Assembly (NCBI GenBank): GCA_036365455.1
Contig: JAWQUS010000020.1
Location: 5,739,001 to 5,803,000 of the forward strand
Direction: 5' to 3'
From: Macrosoma leucophasiata
Lineage: Eukaryota > Arthropoda > Insecta > Lepidoptera > Hedylidae
Length of the DNA: 64,000 bases
Under the pieces are notes generated by a model. That model saw only the letters and a program-made list of their open reading frames with translations, was not told the origin of the DNA and did no database searches. This document shows positions 45,986 through 57,490 of the stretch, piece by piece; within the stretch, counting starts at the first letter, position 1; each line of letters begins with the position of its first letter. A program made the position numbers and the translations under genes.

Positions 45986-47027
45986 TATTTATTGTTAACA
46001 CTAACTTAACTAATTTACTTCTACCGACAGAACCTGAGATAAATTCCTATAGAAAGCCTACCCTTAAATGTTAATAACACACGTGTACTTGTTCCTGAAG
46101 TAGTGTCAATAACATTCAATAACTTCTGCAGAAAAACGTGAACAATTTAAGAATCTAAATCTATTTTGCAACTTATAAAGGGGAAATAACAAACGGTTCA
46201 CTAAATTAACGAGGTCACGGTAACATGAATGAACTGCGATCGTACCTTATAACGAATATTGCCACAATCGCCAATAAATAGGTAAATTGGAACTTACCAA
46301 AAGCAACATTCTAAGTATCCCGTTGCAAGATTCGCTCCAACAGTCAGCGGCAATGCTATCACAACACGCACACACACGCGTTCACTTAGTAAACGTCATA
46401 ACCAACGTTTACATCGCTAATTACACCATTTAACACCCTTTTTAGACACTGCAAACGATACAGACTCCGTATAACAACTTTATAAATCACATATGACGAG
46501 CACAGACCCCGGCGTGGCCGTGAACCATATAAAAAACGTTATTTTTCGCCAAAGGCAACCTAATCACCACTCCTTTTCTCTCACAGATTTCTATGATAGC
46601 GAACAGCTGCGGTGCATGGTTGTACCAAAACAAAGACTACTAGCGTCCTCTATTAGAGAATTGGCCAAAATATCTTGACGTTAACATGTTTCTTGGAGAC
46701 AATGTTTGCTTGTTCATAAAAAAGTCTAATAGATGGCAGCACTTACCTCATCACGAAAAATGTTTTTTCGTATCATTTAAAACTTACCCCTTCTTTTTAA
46801 CCTTGAATTACCAGTGATCATTAATACCATAACAATATTATGTTTCTTGCTTTGTATAAATTGCAATGCTTTTTTAACTCAACTGAAGTTATAAACAAAA
46901 GAAAATTAAATATGTAATTATTTTTTCAGAATGGTTGTTGTTTTACATAAAATTATTGAAAAAAGTAGTTTATAAAGACAAATTTGAATAAAAATAAAAA
47001 GGCTCCGCCGAGACAGTGTTTTAACAC
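45986..47027. other. No gene supported
   Basis: AT-rich. A plus frame at 46493-46678 begins with an ATG but has no recognisable domain. Confidence 0.4.
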
Positions 47028-47099
47028 TGCCGTGACCAGGATTCGAACCTGGGTTACTACGGCCACAACGTAGGGTCCTAACCACTAGACGATCACGGC
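47028..47099 (-). tRNA. tRNA-His (anticodon GTG)
   Basis: A 72-nt minus-strand sequence starting GCCGTGATCGTCTAGTGGTT folds into a full cloverleaf. The acceptor stem GCCGTGA/TCACGGC is perfect. The anticodon stem CTACG/CGTAG encloses the loop TTGTGGC with anticodon GTG. The T-arm CCAGG/CCTGG encloses TTCGAAT. Internal promoters are present as an A box (TAGTGGTTAGG) and a B box (GGTTCGAATCC). A TTTTT run at 47000-46996 downstream can stop RNA polymerase III. Mature tRNA-His gains G-1 after transcription, so it is not expected in the gene. Nothing suggests a pseudogene or a SINE head. Confidence 0.95.
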
Positions 47100-47326
47100 T
47101 ATCGGAGCGTTGAATGCTTATGTGAAATTTACGATGTGTATTGGCAGACCATTTTCATGTAATGGCTTATAAGTTGTATTGTTTTTTATTTTAATTTTAA
47201 GAATTTGTAGTCACGGTAGATTCTTTCACTGACATACCAAAATTCTTACTACCCGAGACTACCACAGTCATAAGTAAAGTGCATTGTAGAATCGGAGATA
47301 AAACATAGTAGGTATAGGTAAACGTG

Positions 47327-47545
47327 AACTTCACGCCTATATTCTCCAAAGGAGTAGTCAGAGTTCAACAAAACATCAATGCAAACACCCAAAACTTGCC
47401 AGTTCCATTTTGTCCCGTGTAATCTACCATGCAATAGAAAATGGAAATATCCCCAAAACTTGGACTAGGATCAAACCCAGGACCCAGACAGGGTAGTAAT
47501 GCAGTAGACATGCAAGCCTGCTTCCACTATACTATCGAGTACCTA
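47327..47545 (-). mobile_element. SINE family B, degraded
   Basis: Shows ACTTCACGCCTATATTCTCC, TGCAAACACCCA and ATAGAAAATGGAAATATCCC. The head is mutated (GGATCAAACCCAGGACC at the B box). Confidence 0.65.
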
Positions 47546-47593
47546 CCTACTGATACAGTTAATGTAAAATTATAACTTTTATTTATCTATCAA

Positions 47594-47700
47594 GTGGCAA
47601 GCAAGCATACAGTTTACTTTACATTGATGGTAAGTAATACTGTAGGCTATAAAGATCTACATGAGATTGGAGATTTCAATGTAGATGCGTTCCCACTCTT
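47594..47700 (-). repeat. Family A fragment
   Basis: AGTGGCAAGCAAGCATACAG to GATGCGTTCCCACTCTT corresponds to the tail third of the repeat in reverse. Confidence 0.55.
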
Positions 47701-48908
47701 TGACAAGTTTGACAAGGGCTGGCGCTCACTGACAGTGTAGTACGGCATGGCACGGCAGGTAGAACTGCGGTATGCCGCGGCGTTCCGTGGGATCTCGGAG
47801 CTTGCAGGGGCATCCCATGCCATCCTGCCCAAATACCTGAAAGCCCAGCCTCTCTCGCATCAACCAGTTATGCACCGACCGGACTGCGGCTCAGTAAACG
47901 AAATCCTCGCTGCATAAATTTCAATCTTATGTCAACTAGCATATCAGTCATAATTCTTCGACACAAAGTGAGCCATACGCCTCGCGGCATGCGATCCCGC
48001 GGCGCGTCGCTTCATTTCGCAGCGACGTGCATCCCGTTCAAGTCACGTCATCTCGTGGCACCGTGGTATCGGAATAAAGTAACGTGAATTCTAAATTCGT
48101 TGAACTAAGATTCAAATTGTATTACCTAGATGTTTTCTGAAGAGAAAGTTATTCATAGAAATATGAATATTGTTATTTAGGTAATATTCTTTGGTATCAG
48201 ATGTTTATACTTAGTCTTGGGCAAGATAGATTTTCCGAGGCACTCTGATATGAAAAGGGAAACTTTCTAAAAACTGAGTGCGATAATTGTAATTGGAAGG
48301 GGAAATCACCTTTTGATGATAGACTTGATCATAGACATTTCATAGATAGAAGCAAGGCCCCGGTCTTTGGTAGGAACAAACGATGGCATAATAATGGAGT
48401 TTCGGTCATCGTATCTTTGACAGATACCTACAGAGTGGGGATGTTAGGGATATGGCATGATAATCATAGGATAATGAATATTTTTATAACAATAAAATGA
48501 AAATTAGGCACGGCGCACCCGGCTCCCCTAGCTCTCCCTTGTTACGCCCATGAATTGACTACCTGCCAGTTTTCGAAACGTTGTATCGTATTTGTAAGTT
48601 TGTCGTTGTATTTAAGAAATAAAACAATTTGAAATAAATAAAATATATAAGTTTTTATTGATATCGTTTCACTTTTTACAAACATTCTTTTCTTATATAT
48701 CAAATCTATGTAATGACATAACCAGGAACTTGAACATGTACCACTAAGAACATACATAAATTACGTAAGTATTGCTTCACACTCATACTCACAGCCTCAT
48801 GGAAGGTTATTTCTAACGTGTGTCGTGTAGTGATGCCTGTAAACACTCTCACACACACATCACAGATCCAGTATAAACATCAGTAGGTAGACATAAAGAA
48901 ACTTTAAA
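47701..48908. other. No gene supported; GC-rich patches
   Basis: GC-rich patches at 47700-47830 and 47980-48060 stand out in AT-rich surroundings and contain short palindromes, but no frame is recognised. Confidence 0.4.
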
Positions 48909-49057
48909 ACTTACCCCTTATTCATAATCGTATTTTAGCTAAAGTGTTGCTAATCTCTCCTTTGTCTTTATCTATCCTGCACATTTGACAATGCAACTGA
49001 CAAAGCATATTATAGCTAAAACGTATCTAATGTATGCTTATGAATAAGGGGGTAAGT
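48909..49057. mobile_element. MITE with ACTTACCCCTTATTCATAA ends
   Basis: Starts ACTTACCCCTTATTCATAA and ends TTATGAATAAGGGGGTAAGT, an inverted repeat of about 20 bp with a one-base length difference. Internal TCCTGCACATTTGACAATGC is shared with copies at 20915-21025 and 34931-35078. Confidence 0.85.
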
Positions 49058-49164
49058 ATATAAATTGTGTGGCAAACAAAATTAACATGTAGACTAAAAA
49101 AAATATTAATGAATACATGACAGTCTTGGCCCAGTAATAACTACTATGCAGATGCGTAGTATGT

Positions 49165-49922
49165 AGTTGTACAAAAAGATTGAAAGGTCTACATTTCTAC
49201 AATCAGAAATAAAATAAATCAATTCATCCGACATCTGCAGGTTTCATGATATTACTTCACACCAACAATCGAACAGAGTGGCAACACATCTGCATTTTGA
49301 CCTCCCTCTAGTTTATGTGTAGATGTTTATAGGCTACAGCCATCACATAACATCAATGTGAGCTGCATGTTTGTTTGCCATCGCATAAAAAAGTCTTCTT
49401 TCGGAAACAGCGATCAAGCTATAGCGTAGAAGCTGCAGGATTTCATGATATTATTCCACACCAACAATCGAACAGAAGTTTTACATAATTATTGACTTCA
49501 CGAACTCTATTATCACAAAAACATTATGAAGTTGTACAAAAAGATCGAAAGGTCTACATTTCTCCGATCACAAATAAAATAAATCAATTCATCCGACGTC
49601 TGCGGGTTTTCATGACATTGTTCCACACCAACAATCGAACAGATGTTTAACATAATTATTCACTTCGCGAACTCCATGATCACAAAAACATTATGTAGTT
49701 GTACGAAAAGATCGAAAGGTCTACATTTCTCCAATCAGTAATAAAATAAATCAATTCATCCAACATCTGCAGGTTTTCATGATATTATTCCACACCAACA
49801 ATCGAACAGAAGTTTTATATAATTATTCACTTCATGAACTCTTGGATCACAAAAACATTATGTAGTTGTACAAAAAGATTGAAAAGTCTGCATTTCTCCA
49901 ATCAGAAATGAAATAAAGTTAT
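49165..49922. repeat. Tandem array, about 169-bp unit, next to a stop codon
   Basis: Four units with the core AAAAGATYGAAAGGTCTACA and AAATCAATTCATCC recur at about 49172, 49541, 49709 and 49869. The first gap is longer because a family A fragment (about 49275-49390) is inserted. The last unit runs up to the stop codon of the minus-strand gene at 49923, so the array would be its 3' untranslated region. Confidence 0.85.
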
Positions 49923-52900
49923 TCATCCACCGTCCATATTACTAGTGTTTGAATCGTTCAAAGTCCTTAGTACACTAGGCATGCTTGTTTCTAAAATACT
50001 CATCATTCTATTACAAACGGATAGCAATTGGCCACTTTGTTTGTTCCTAGCCATGCCCCTTTCATGCGCCATTTTTTCCCGTTCGTGAGCTATTTTCTCT
50101 CTTTCATGGCACATATTTTCTCTTTCTTTTTGAAATTCAATAGAGTTCTGCATGAATTCTTTCATACTGATCCCGCATTTATTTTTCTTTAATGGTATAT
50201 CTGGTGAATTGACTGACATAGAGCTACATTCAGAGAGTCTTCGCTTGGGAATTAAAGGTCCATCTCCCCGAAATTCATCTGGTGGTGGTAATATTGAAGG
50301 ATCTTGAACGTAATCTGCTTCCACCTTTTTCTGGAATAAAAAGAGATATTTTTTTCAATTTATACATCGCACGTACAAGGTTGAAATATTTTTAACCTCT
50401 CAGAGGAAGGACAGTTAACATGTTTTCTTTAAGTTGTACCATAAATTAGAATCTATCAGATTTGAGAATTATGAAAGAAATCAATGGTCTGTAAATATTA
50501 TTTTATTATTTATTAATGTTAATTAAAAGTATTTTGCATACCAAATGTATTACTACATTAGTTAGCTTCTTTTAAAGGGCATACTATAACGCAACACGTA
50601 GGACGTAATAAGTGACGACTGACGACTCTGGCGACACTATAAACCCTGGGCAGAGAATATGTAATAATACTACATACAGAATTGACACTCGTCCCGCCCG
50701 ATTTCCCCGCATCACCCAATCACCTCTCCTCTTATGGGCCACGGTTGGTATTTTCTACGTGCTACGCACACAGGTGCACGTGTAAATACACGTCACTGAT
50801 TGATGTCTGTGTAATAGAGACCAAATTAAGCATTCGTATGGAATTTTGGCGGAGTGTCCGCGGTGTGCCCTGGGTTACAGTACTTTCAGTAAAGATCTTC
50901 TGAAAACAGTAGAATCAATAACACTTACCATTCCATCGAGTCGAGAATCGGCCTCAGAGGAGCGGTCCAATGTCCTGCAAGCGTGCTACCAGCCATTGAT
51001 GCTATTAAATTTACTTACTGTAAGCTTGTTGGCAATTTTGTGGAGGTTGGCACACATTTTTTTTACTGGTGGTAGAGCTCCAGTGACGGAGCTCGCGGGC
51101 GTAGGCACCACCGCATTACCTAATATACTTGCCGCTAAATGGTAGTGTTCAGCACTACCGTGTTCCGGTCAGGTGTAATTTCTGGAACAGAGGCTTAACA
51201 CCTCAGGTGAGGCCTAAGGTGTTATGGAGTGGTAACGCATCTGCATTTTGACCTTGGTCTTTTTGCTGTCTATAAGCTGCAGTCATCACATAACATCAAT
51301 GTGAACTGCATGCTTGTTTGCCACTTCAATAAAATAAAAAAAAATCTCTGCACCAAACCTGTTTTTTTGAGCCTGGAGCTCAGCCAGGGACAGCTGCCGC
51401 TCTTGCAGCGCCACTCGCTGCTTCTCCAGACCCAGCCGGCCTCTTTATCATCGAACCGTCATGACATTCATCAAGCACATTACCAGTCCAAGGATGGCAG
51501 TGAGAATCTCCTACAAACACTTACTCATGATCCGGGTATTAACCTAAAGACTACCAGACAACAAGGTTATTAATAATAAAAATAACCGAATATCACTTAC
51601 TGCGAGAGCGTCGGCGATTTTATGGAGACTGGCACACACTTCTCTCCGCCATATCTGTTCTTCATGGACCCGGAGCTCAGCCAGGGACAGCTGCCGCTCT
51701 GCCAGCGCCACTCGCCGCTTCTCGAGAACCAGGCGCTGCTCTTCTAGAACCAGCCGCCGTTCCGAAAGCTCTCGCCGCTTCCGTTCCTCCATGATGCGCT
51801 GGTTTTCAATACTGAGAGCCCACCGTGGGGTCGAAGCTTCTGTAAGAAAATTTAAATGAGATGAATTTTTTCTGTTTTTTTTTCACATTGTTTTTTTTTT
51901 TTTTGGCATAACGACTTAGTAGTATTATCGAAACAAGAGTTTAAAATCAAATAAAATATTGAGTGTAAAGATAAGGAGTACCACTATCAAACGTGATGCT
52001 GGTAAATTCAGGCAGCATCTCACTAAATTTTTGCCAAGCTTTTCAAAACACAGAAAATTAAGGTGACGCTTCGATGCCAAATTTTAAAGAAAGTTTAGTT
52101 CTAAAATAAATGGAGAAATGAACCTAGAAATGAACACTTTATAATCATGCAAAGATTAAATTATTACATCAAAAAAAAATATTTTGATTTAACCAGTTCA
52201 TGACATGAAGATTTTTATTTTTTTAATTCGTCACACTTTCCTACCTATTCACAACAGCTCAAATTCACATCCTACTTTTTCGTACGCCAACTCTATTGTG
52301 GCAGATACTAGAAAATATATATTCAGCTTTCAAGTTCCGCTCCACATCAGACAGAACTCAATATCTTTACACTCTATAATTTCAAAGTATCGAGTACGAT
52401 TGCAATACGAAAATACTCGCAAATCTTTCGTGCTGAGAAGAAGGACCTTCCTCTGATGTGCTCGCAAAATCGGATGATCGTATCGTCATCGAAACCAATT
52501 AAACAGTACAGCGCCTCCGATTTTGCGAGCACACCAGAGGAAGGTCCTTCTTCTCAGCTCGGCTTTTTCGTGCTTGAGCTACTGATTCTCCATTCGAGAT
52601 TTGGCCTATATGGATGGTTGGTGGGTTCAAACTCAAACTCAAACTCAAAAATTCATTTAATCACTTGGAAATAATAGAATTTGCTTGTGATAGGTCAAAT
52701 TACAAATATAAAATTAAAGCGAATAACAACTGATACGTTGATTAATATGTCAAAGTAAATAAATTAATAATAGTCCAAAAATACTTAATAATAAAAATAG
52801 GTATCAACAGAATGTTCCATACTCTCTTTTACAAACGGCAAGATAAGACTAAACAAAAAAATATGGGACATTCTTTGTCATTCACTGGCAGAGTTCCAAA

Positions 52901-55778
52901 GCCCACATTACTGAGAAAAAACCTGCCAAAACAAAACTCAGTATTTTAAACCACCAATAAAAGGTAGTATAGATTGGTGGATTTTATTATGGTCGTTTTC
53001 TTATCTTTCGTAATAACACATGCAAGTGAATTTAGATAAATGGTGGAATTTAATTACATTATAGTGGAATAGCGAATTGTCTTACCATGTGGGCTTGATC
53101 GCTCAGCTTCAAAATCGGATTCGGGGCCAACATCTTCGATTTCCTGTTTCTCCACTGGAACAATATTAATGAAACGTAAATCAAACGGAACAGAAGTGCA
53201 AAAAAATCAGATCAGTGTAATAGCAGGTTTATAACTTTTTTTAAGGTTCCGTAGCCTACAAAGAACACAATGACATATAGATTCGCTATGTCCGTCCGTC
53301 TGTCCGCAGCTTTGTTCGACGATTTTTAGTATGTATGTAGGTACTAATAAGCTATAATTTGACACAAATTTAAAACAAACTCACATATTTTTTCACACAA
53401 ATCCCATCGTGTGGGGTATTGTTGAATAGGTCTTTAAAAATGCTTCAGGGTTAAGAGACCTATTTCGATTAAAGAATGCGTTTATGAAATATTTAGCTAT
53501 TAGCTTATTTCTGATATATTCTGCAACCTAGCACGGTGCGATCTTCGCGGTCGTTCGTACGTTCAAAAATGGCGTCAAACGAGTCCTTCCTTCACGACTG
53601 GCAGGGAATTGGCAACTTTCCTGGTGTTGCAAACGTTAAAAGGCGATGGTAAATACTTTACATTAAGTGGACCGTCTGCTTGTCTGTCAACCTTGTGACG
53701 TTGACAAAAAATTACTGTCTTTATTGCTCTTAACGTGACCTTGAGCTTTCTTATGAGGACCATAGTGAGCGAACATGTTTAACTTCTATAATGTAAGTCA
53801 TCAGTGGCAAAGAACACTAGTCAAATATAACGGTATTAAACTTATGGCCGAATACTCAAACGTCACTCAATTTTAAGCAACGCTCTTTGTACGTGTTTTA
53901 TAAAGACAGAAGACTTTTAAGTCCCACTCAGATTTAAGTGACGTTTGACTATTTGGCCGTTAGTGACGTAAAACATATTACATACCAATTGGAGTTGAGT
54001 GGTGCTCTGGCACTGGGCTGGCTGATTCGGGCGACAACGTCGGTGCTGTTGCTGGTAGCGAATCGTTGCCCATCTGCTAAAATAAACACATGAAGTTTGC
54101 CTTCTTGTAAATATTCGTAGCAGCCACGCCATGAGGTAAAAATATTTTTAATGATGGGTCACATGCTTGAAGTTCTCAAGATAATACTCCAAAGCTGTCT
54201 CGGCATCTTTTTTATTAGTACAAATTAATGTATAGAACTTGCTATTATTCTGTATAAAGGTAAATAATATTAGATCTGTGTTAATATATCAATATTTATC
54301 TAAATTCGGTGTTTGTGTACACATTCATGGGCTGCAACATTCATATATCTACAATGTGAACTGCATGCTGGCACACAAACAGAGAGACACACAAGTAATA
54401 CTCCTAGGGTTTCGATTATTCCTTTTAAGTGTGGAACCCTAAATATATTATAAAAATATGACTTATCCCTACTTATATTATAAATGCGAAAATAACTCTG
54501 TCTGGCTGTCTGTCTGTTACCTTTTCACGTCCAAACGACTGAACCGATTTTAATGAAATTTGGTTCAGAGATAGAGCTGAATTTGAGAAATAACGTAGGC
54601 TACTTAGTTATTTATAAAACGTCATCCACGCGGACGAAGCGGGCAACAGATAGTAGTACATAAAAATATGACTACTCAACAGTAGATGTAAGAAAGCAAA
54701 AGAAGAAGCATCTCCTTTTTTTTTAGGTGTTGATGCCTGTTTTGATGACTAAATCATTCAAAAAGAATAAAAAGAAACATACAACTTCGATAAGGATGTT
54801 GTCATCTCCTGAGACATTTGGACCTTCCATTAGAGACAGAATTCTGTCTTCAAAAGGGGTCAAAAGGCCACCCAAAGACTGCCCGCAGCCAGATCCATTA
54901 TCAAGCTGTCGCCATGAAGTAACTTTCTTTTTTATCTTACACTTTATGTCGCTCCAGTACTGAAACAGAAAAGGTTAAAAGTAGTTTTCTGGGTTTAGTT
55001 TATAAAGGATAATGTTAAGATTTGGTCCAAAAATTAATAAAAAGAGGTACAATGTGAAACATGCTTAAGTTCTTGAAGATAGAGCAGGCCTTATGGCCCG
55101 CATAACAATAAAAAAATCAATTCATATTTTTCTTGCGAGCTGACGGGTTAATGAATGTTTGGGCTATAGATATTCATTTCAGGTCTGGGTGTTTGGGTAA
55201 GTGTTGTGTGTGTACAACACACAACACAGGTTTATATCTAGTGTGGGGTAGTGAGTGTAATGGCCAAATATTGAAATGTCACTCAAGTCTAAGGGAGACT
55301 CTATGAGACACATTCAAATGACAAAAACATCCTAGATTAGGCGGTTTCTTAAATTTAAGTGACATTTGAGTATTTGGCAAGAATGTATTTTTTTTTATAA
55401 ACAGCTAAGTCACTTAACCATTGAACTATAAAATATCTACCAAAATCTAGAGATGATCATTGTATTATAAAATGCTTCGTAAAAACTGTTGAATGAATGA
55501 AAGAAGAACTTAAAGAAAATTCAGAGAGAGTGAAAATATTTTAAAACATAAGACAGTTTTATAGGAGATGTACTCACTTGACGCCACTCTTTGGTAGACT
55601 TTGTGGTGCCACTACCCACTGCGTTAAGTCCAGAGGTCACTTCTTCCCACAGTCGTTGTCCCAGTGGAAGGTGCTGTGGAATGCCTCGGGCTTGCATTGG
55701 ATGGGACTCCATCCATTCCACCAAAAATTCCAGTTGTGCCACAGAAACCTTCCGTGTGGCTGGCATACTGCAATACAT
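49923..55778 (-). CDS. Myb/SANT-like (zeste-type) DNA-binding protein, six exons
   Basis: Exons on the minus strand: 55766(or 55778)-55578, 54959-54783, 54076-53986, 53154-53086, 51839-51601 and 50330-49923. Every junction is GT-AG (donors GTGAGT, GTATGT, GTATGT, GTAAGA, GTAAGT; acceptors TTTCAG, TTTTAG, TTCCAG, TTACAG, TTCCAG). Phases agree throughout: 1173 nt, 390 residues from 55766. The DNA-binding domain crosses exons 1-2 (SVAQLEFLVEWMESHP, LWEEVTSGLNAV, EWRQ|YWSDIKCKIKKK), with Trp residues where this family has them. Exon 3 is Pro/Ser-rich (SPVPEHHSTP). Exon 5 is an Arg/Glu-rich coiled coil (RRLVLEEQRLVLEKRR), and exon 6 has a second with a seven-residue HEREKxA repeat. Probably a nuclear transcription regulator that oligomerises. 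Such genes are multicopy in Lepidoptera, so a transposon-derived origin is possible. An upstream untranslated exon may exist. Confidence 0.85.
50655..50855 (+). repeat. Short relative of the 14-16 kb foldback (both ends joined)
   Basis: AATATGTAATAATACTACxT and CGTCCCGCCCGATTTCCCCG match the outer ends at 13979 and 16000-16036. They are followed directly by TGTAAATACACGTCACTGAT to TTCGTATGGAATTTT, which match 16270-16345. It lies in intron 5 of the Myb/SANT-like gene. Confidence 0.6.
51005..51500 (-). pseudogene. Duplicate of exon 5, split by a family A insertion
   Basis: 51346-51465 reads on the minus strand GLEKQRVALQERQLSLAEL, matching exon 5. 51062-51005 reads MCANLHKIANKLT followed by a GTAAGT donor, matching exon 5's VCASLHKIADALA and donor. 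Between them is a full family A element. The duplicate therefore was once a complete alternative exon and is now interrupted; the copy also lacks the start of exon 5. Confidence 0.8.
51055..51344 (+). repeat. Dispersed repeat family A inside duplicate exon
   Basis: TTTTACTGGTGGTAGAGCTC to CCACTTCAATAAAATAAAAA, with an A-rich tail. Orientation is opposite to the host gene. Confidence 0.85.
52432..52558. repeat. 42-bp inverted repeat hairpin in intron 4
   Basis: Arms 52432-52473 and 52517-52558 differ at one position and enclose 43 bases. The arms contain AGAAGAAGGACCTTCCTCTG and its complement. RNA from either strand would fold into a long stem. Confidence 0.85.
53842..53962. mobile_element. 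MITE with TTA target duplication (Harbinger-like)
   Basis: TGGCCGAATACTCAAACGTC at the left and AAGTGACGTTTGACTATTTG at the right form an inverted repeat of about 26 bp. TTA lies on both sides (53842-53844, 53960-53962), as for PIF/Harbinger elements. It lies in intron 3 of the Myb/SANT-like gene. Confidence 0.78.
54476..54655 (+). mobile_element. Helitron-like element (type 2), degraded
   Basis: TCCCTACTTATATTATAAAT at the start and CGCGGACGAAGCGGGCAACA near the end; the terminal CTAGT is mutated. It lies in intron 2. Confidence 0.6.
55136..55260 (+). repeat. SINE family C fragment
   Basis: GGTCTGGGTGTTTGxGTAxG and GGTTTATATCTAGTGTGGGG match the minus strand of 8560-8720. The tRNA head is absent. 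The MITE at 55261 inserted at its TAA. Confidence 0.65.
55261..55380. mobile_element. MITE, second copy of the 53842 family
   Basis: TGGCCAAATATTGAAATGTC at the left and AAGTGACATTTGAGTATTTG at the right. The right target copy is lost. It lies in intron 1. Confidence 0.7.
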
Positions 55779-56877
55779 TAATGTTCAATAAAAAACTTGA
55801 AATTTGTAGGAAGTTTAATCTTCAGATAATTTATGTAAGTATTATCACTATAGTAGAAAAGGTTGTCATTTCGAAGGGAAAGAGATCACAAATATAGTCA
55901 ATCTTTAGCTGGAAATACTAAAAGCAATAGTAGTAAGAAGGTCCTTACTTAGTAAGTTACAGGAACTTGGAGAATGGTTTTCACAGCGTAAGCAAGAGTA
56001 GAACAACTTTCACAGATGTATTTTGCGATCACCTGCTGATTTCGTCACTTATAGCCACATATCCACCGCCACAGAGTACATTGTATATATGGCATACCAA
56101 TCACTTTGGAAGACAATGAGATAAGGTATATGCTATAGCCATGCACTTTGCACGCCTTTGCTGTTGTAATAGCGTTTATTGCGATACAAAATGGATGCAC
56201 TTGTATAGTAATCGTTAAGATCGAAGTTATCGCCTTATCTTTTTTATTGTCTGTGGTTTTGTTATCGCTATAGCCATTATGATAGATAATACTTAAAGAC
56301 TAGAGACATTATAGCCAAGCTTGGCCAAAATAGCCAACCACCAACCAAAGGCTGTAGCACAGAGTACATTACAACAGAGTCCAGTATAAATAATGTACTC
56401 TTTGACGCGAACTAGAGGTGCGTGATAAATAACTTCACTGTTAAAAAATCACAGTGATCTGAAGTTGTAAGCGATTACTGTGACATATCGCGAAATATCG
56501 TCGTTCCAAGGAACGACCATTGTTATTTGTTCCATCAACGTTCCAGTATGTGTCCTTCAGTCACTCACATCACAAGGAACGAAATGAACGTTACTTACGC
56601 CTACGAAATCGAATGCGCTGGCTTGAGTAATTGAGTGTGAAGGAGTTGCATGCAGTTAGTCGGAATACCTTTCATAGAGTTAACTATTCATAGAAACGAA
56701 ATGTATATTTTGGAAATTATTATGAAAATAAAATTATATTACCTACATAAATACTTAATTAGTTGAATAAAGATTCTCGAATAATAATTATTACTCTACA
56801 AACATTTAGGTAATAATTTAGTTGCATTTAATACAATAATTCTTTAGAATTATTTATATAATCATGTTTTAGTAATA
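55779..56877. other. Upstream region of the Myb/SANT-like gene, no other gene
   Basis: No TATA box or initiator could be fixed. CACAGAGTACATT occurs twice (about 56073 and 56358). A short palindromic TCACAGTGATC lies at about 56450. Confidence 0.4.
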
Positions 56878-57189
56878 TCAATACAAATAAATAAAATTGG
56901 AGTCTCTGTTTATAATATAAAAATAACCGCTTTTTACTAAATGCATACGTATGTATACACGGTACATATACTAAAACAATTTTTTTTTTACAATTTTTGT
57001 CTGTCTGTCTGTCTGTTTGTTCCCGCTAATCTCGGAAAAGGCTGAACCGATTTTGACGGGACTTTCACTGGCAGATAGCTAGAGTAACTTAGGCTACTTT
57101 TATACTAGCTGCGCCCACGACTTCATCTGGGTAGATACTGAACAATAATTTTGTTAAATTCTACGCGGACGAAGTCGCGGGTACAGCTA
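56878..57189 (+). mobile_element. Helitron-like element (type 1)
   Basis: Starts TCAATACAAATAAATAAAAT after an A and ends GACGAAGTCGCGGGTACAGCTA with the last bases mutated. Confidence 0.78.
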
Positions 57190-57490
57190 TTTATTCTTAA
57201 ATTCAATTAAAATTTAACTTACTTTTTGTATTTTGTAAAAATTTTCAAATTCTTCTTTATCTTTTTTTTTCAAAACGATTTTTTTTAAAACACTCTGTAT
57301 GATATCCAAGCATCGGTGAATTCAATTTTAAATAAAGTGTCGTGATATTTAAATTTATTATTTCTTACGAAAAACTAAAAACATTTTTAACAGCACTTTT
57401 TGTATGATGCATCATTGAAGTCATGCTTGTTTTTTCACACAGAAAACACGCTTTCATCTTTAAATCATTAAATTTTCAATTTTATTTTAC
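57190..57490. other. Spacer between two inverted Helitron-like elements
   Basis: AT-rich, no gene. Confidence 0.4.

Noticed and set aside
50929..50996. Extra exon of the Myb/SANT-like gene (donor GTAAGT at 50928)
   Set aside because: Open only in a phase that does not fit exon 5 or exon 6; the phase-compatible reading meets a stop. Kept out of the model.
54727..54963. 78-codon plus-strand protein
   Set aside because: It is antisense to exon 2 of the Myb/SANT-like gene, which has splice sites and family motifs on the minus strand.
55578..55897. Three overlapping plus-strand frames
   Set aside because: They are antisense to exon 1 of the Myb/SANT-like gene.
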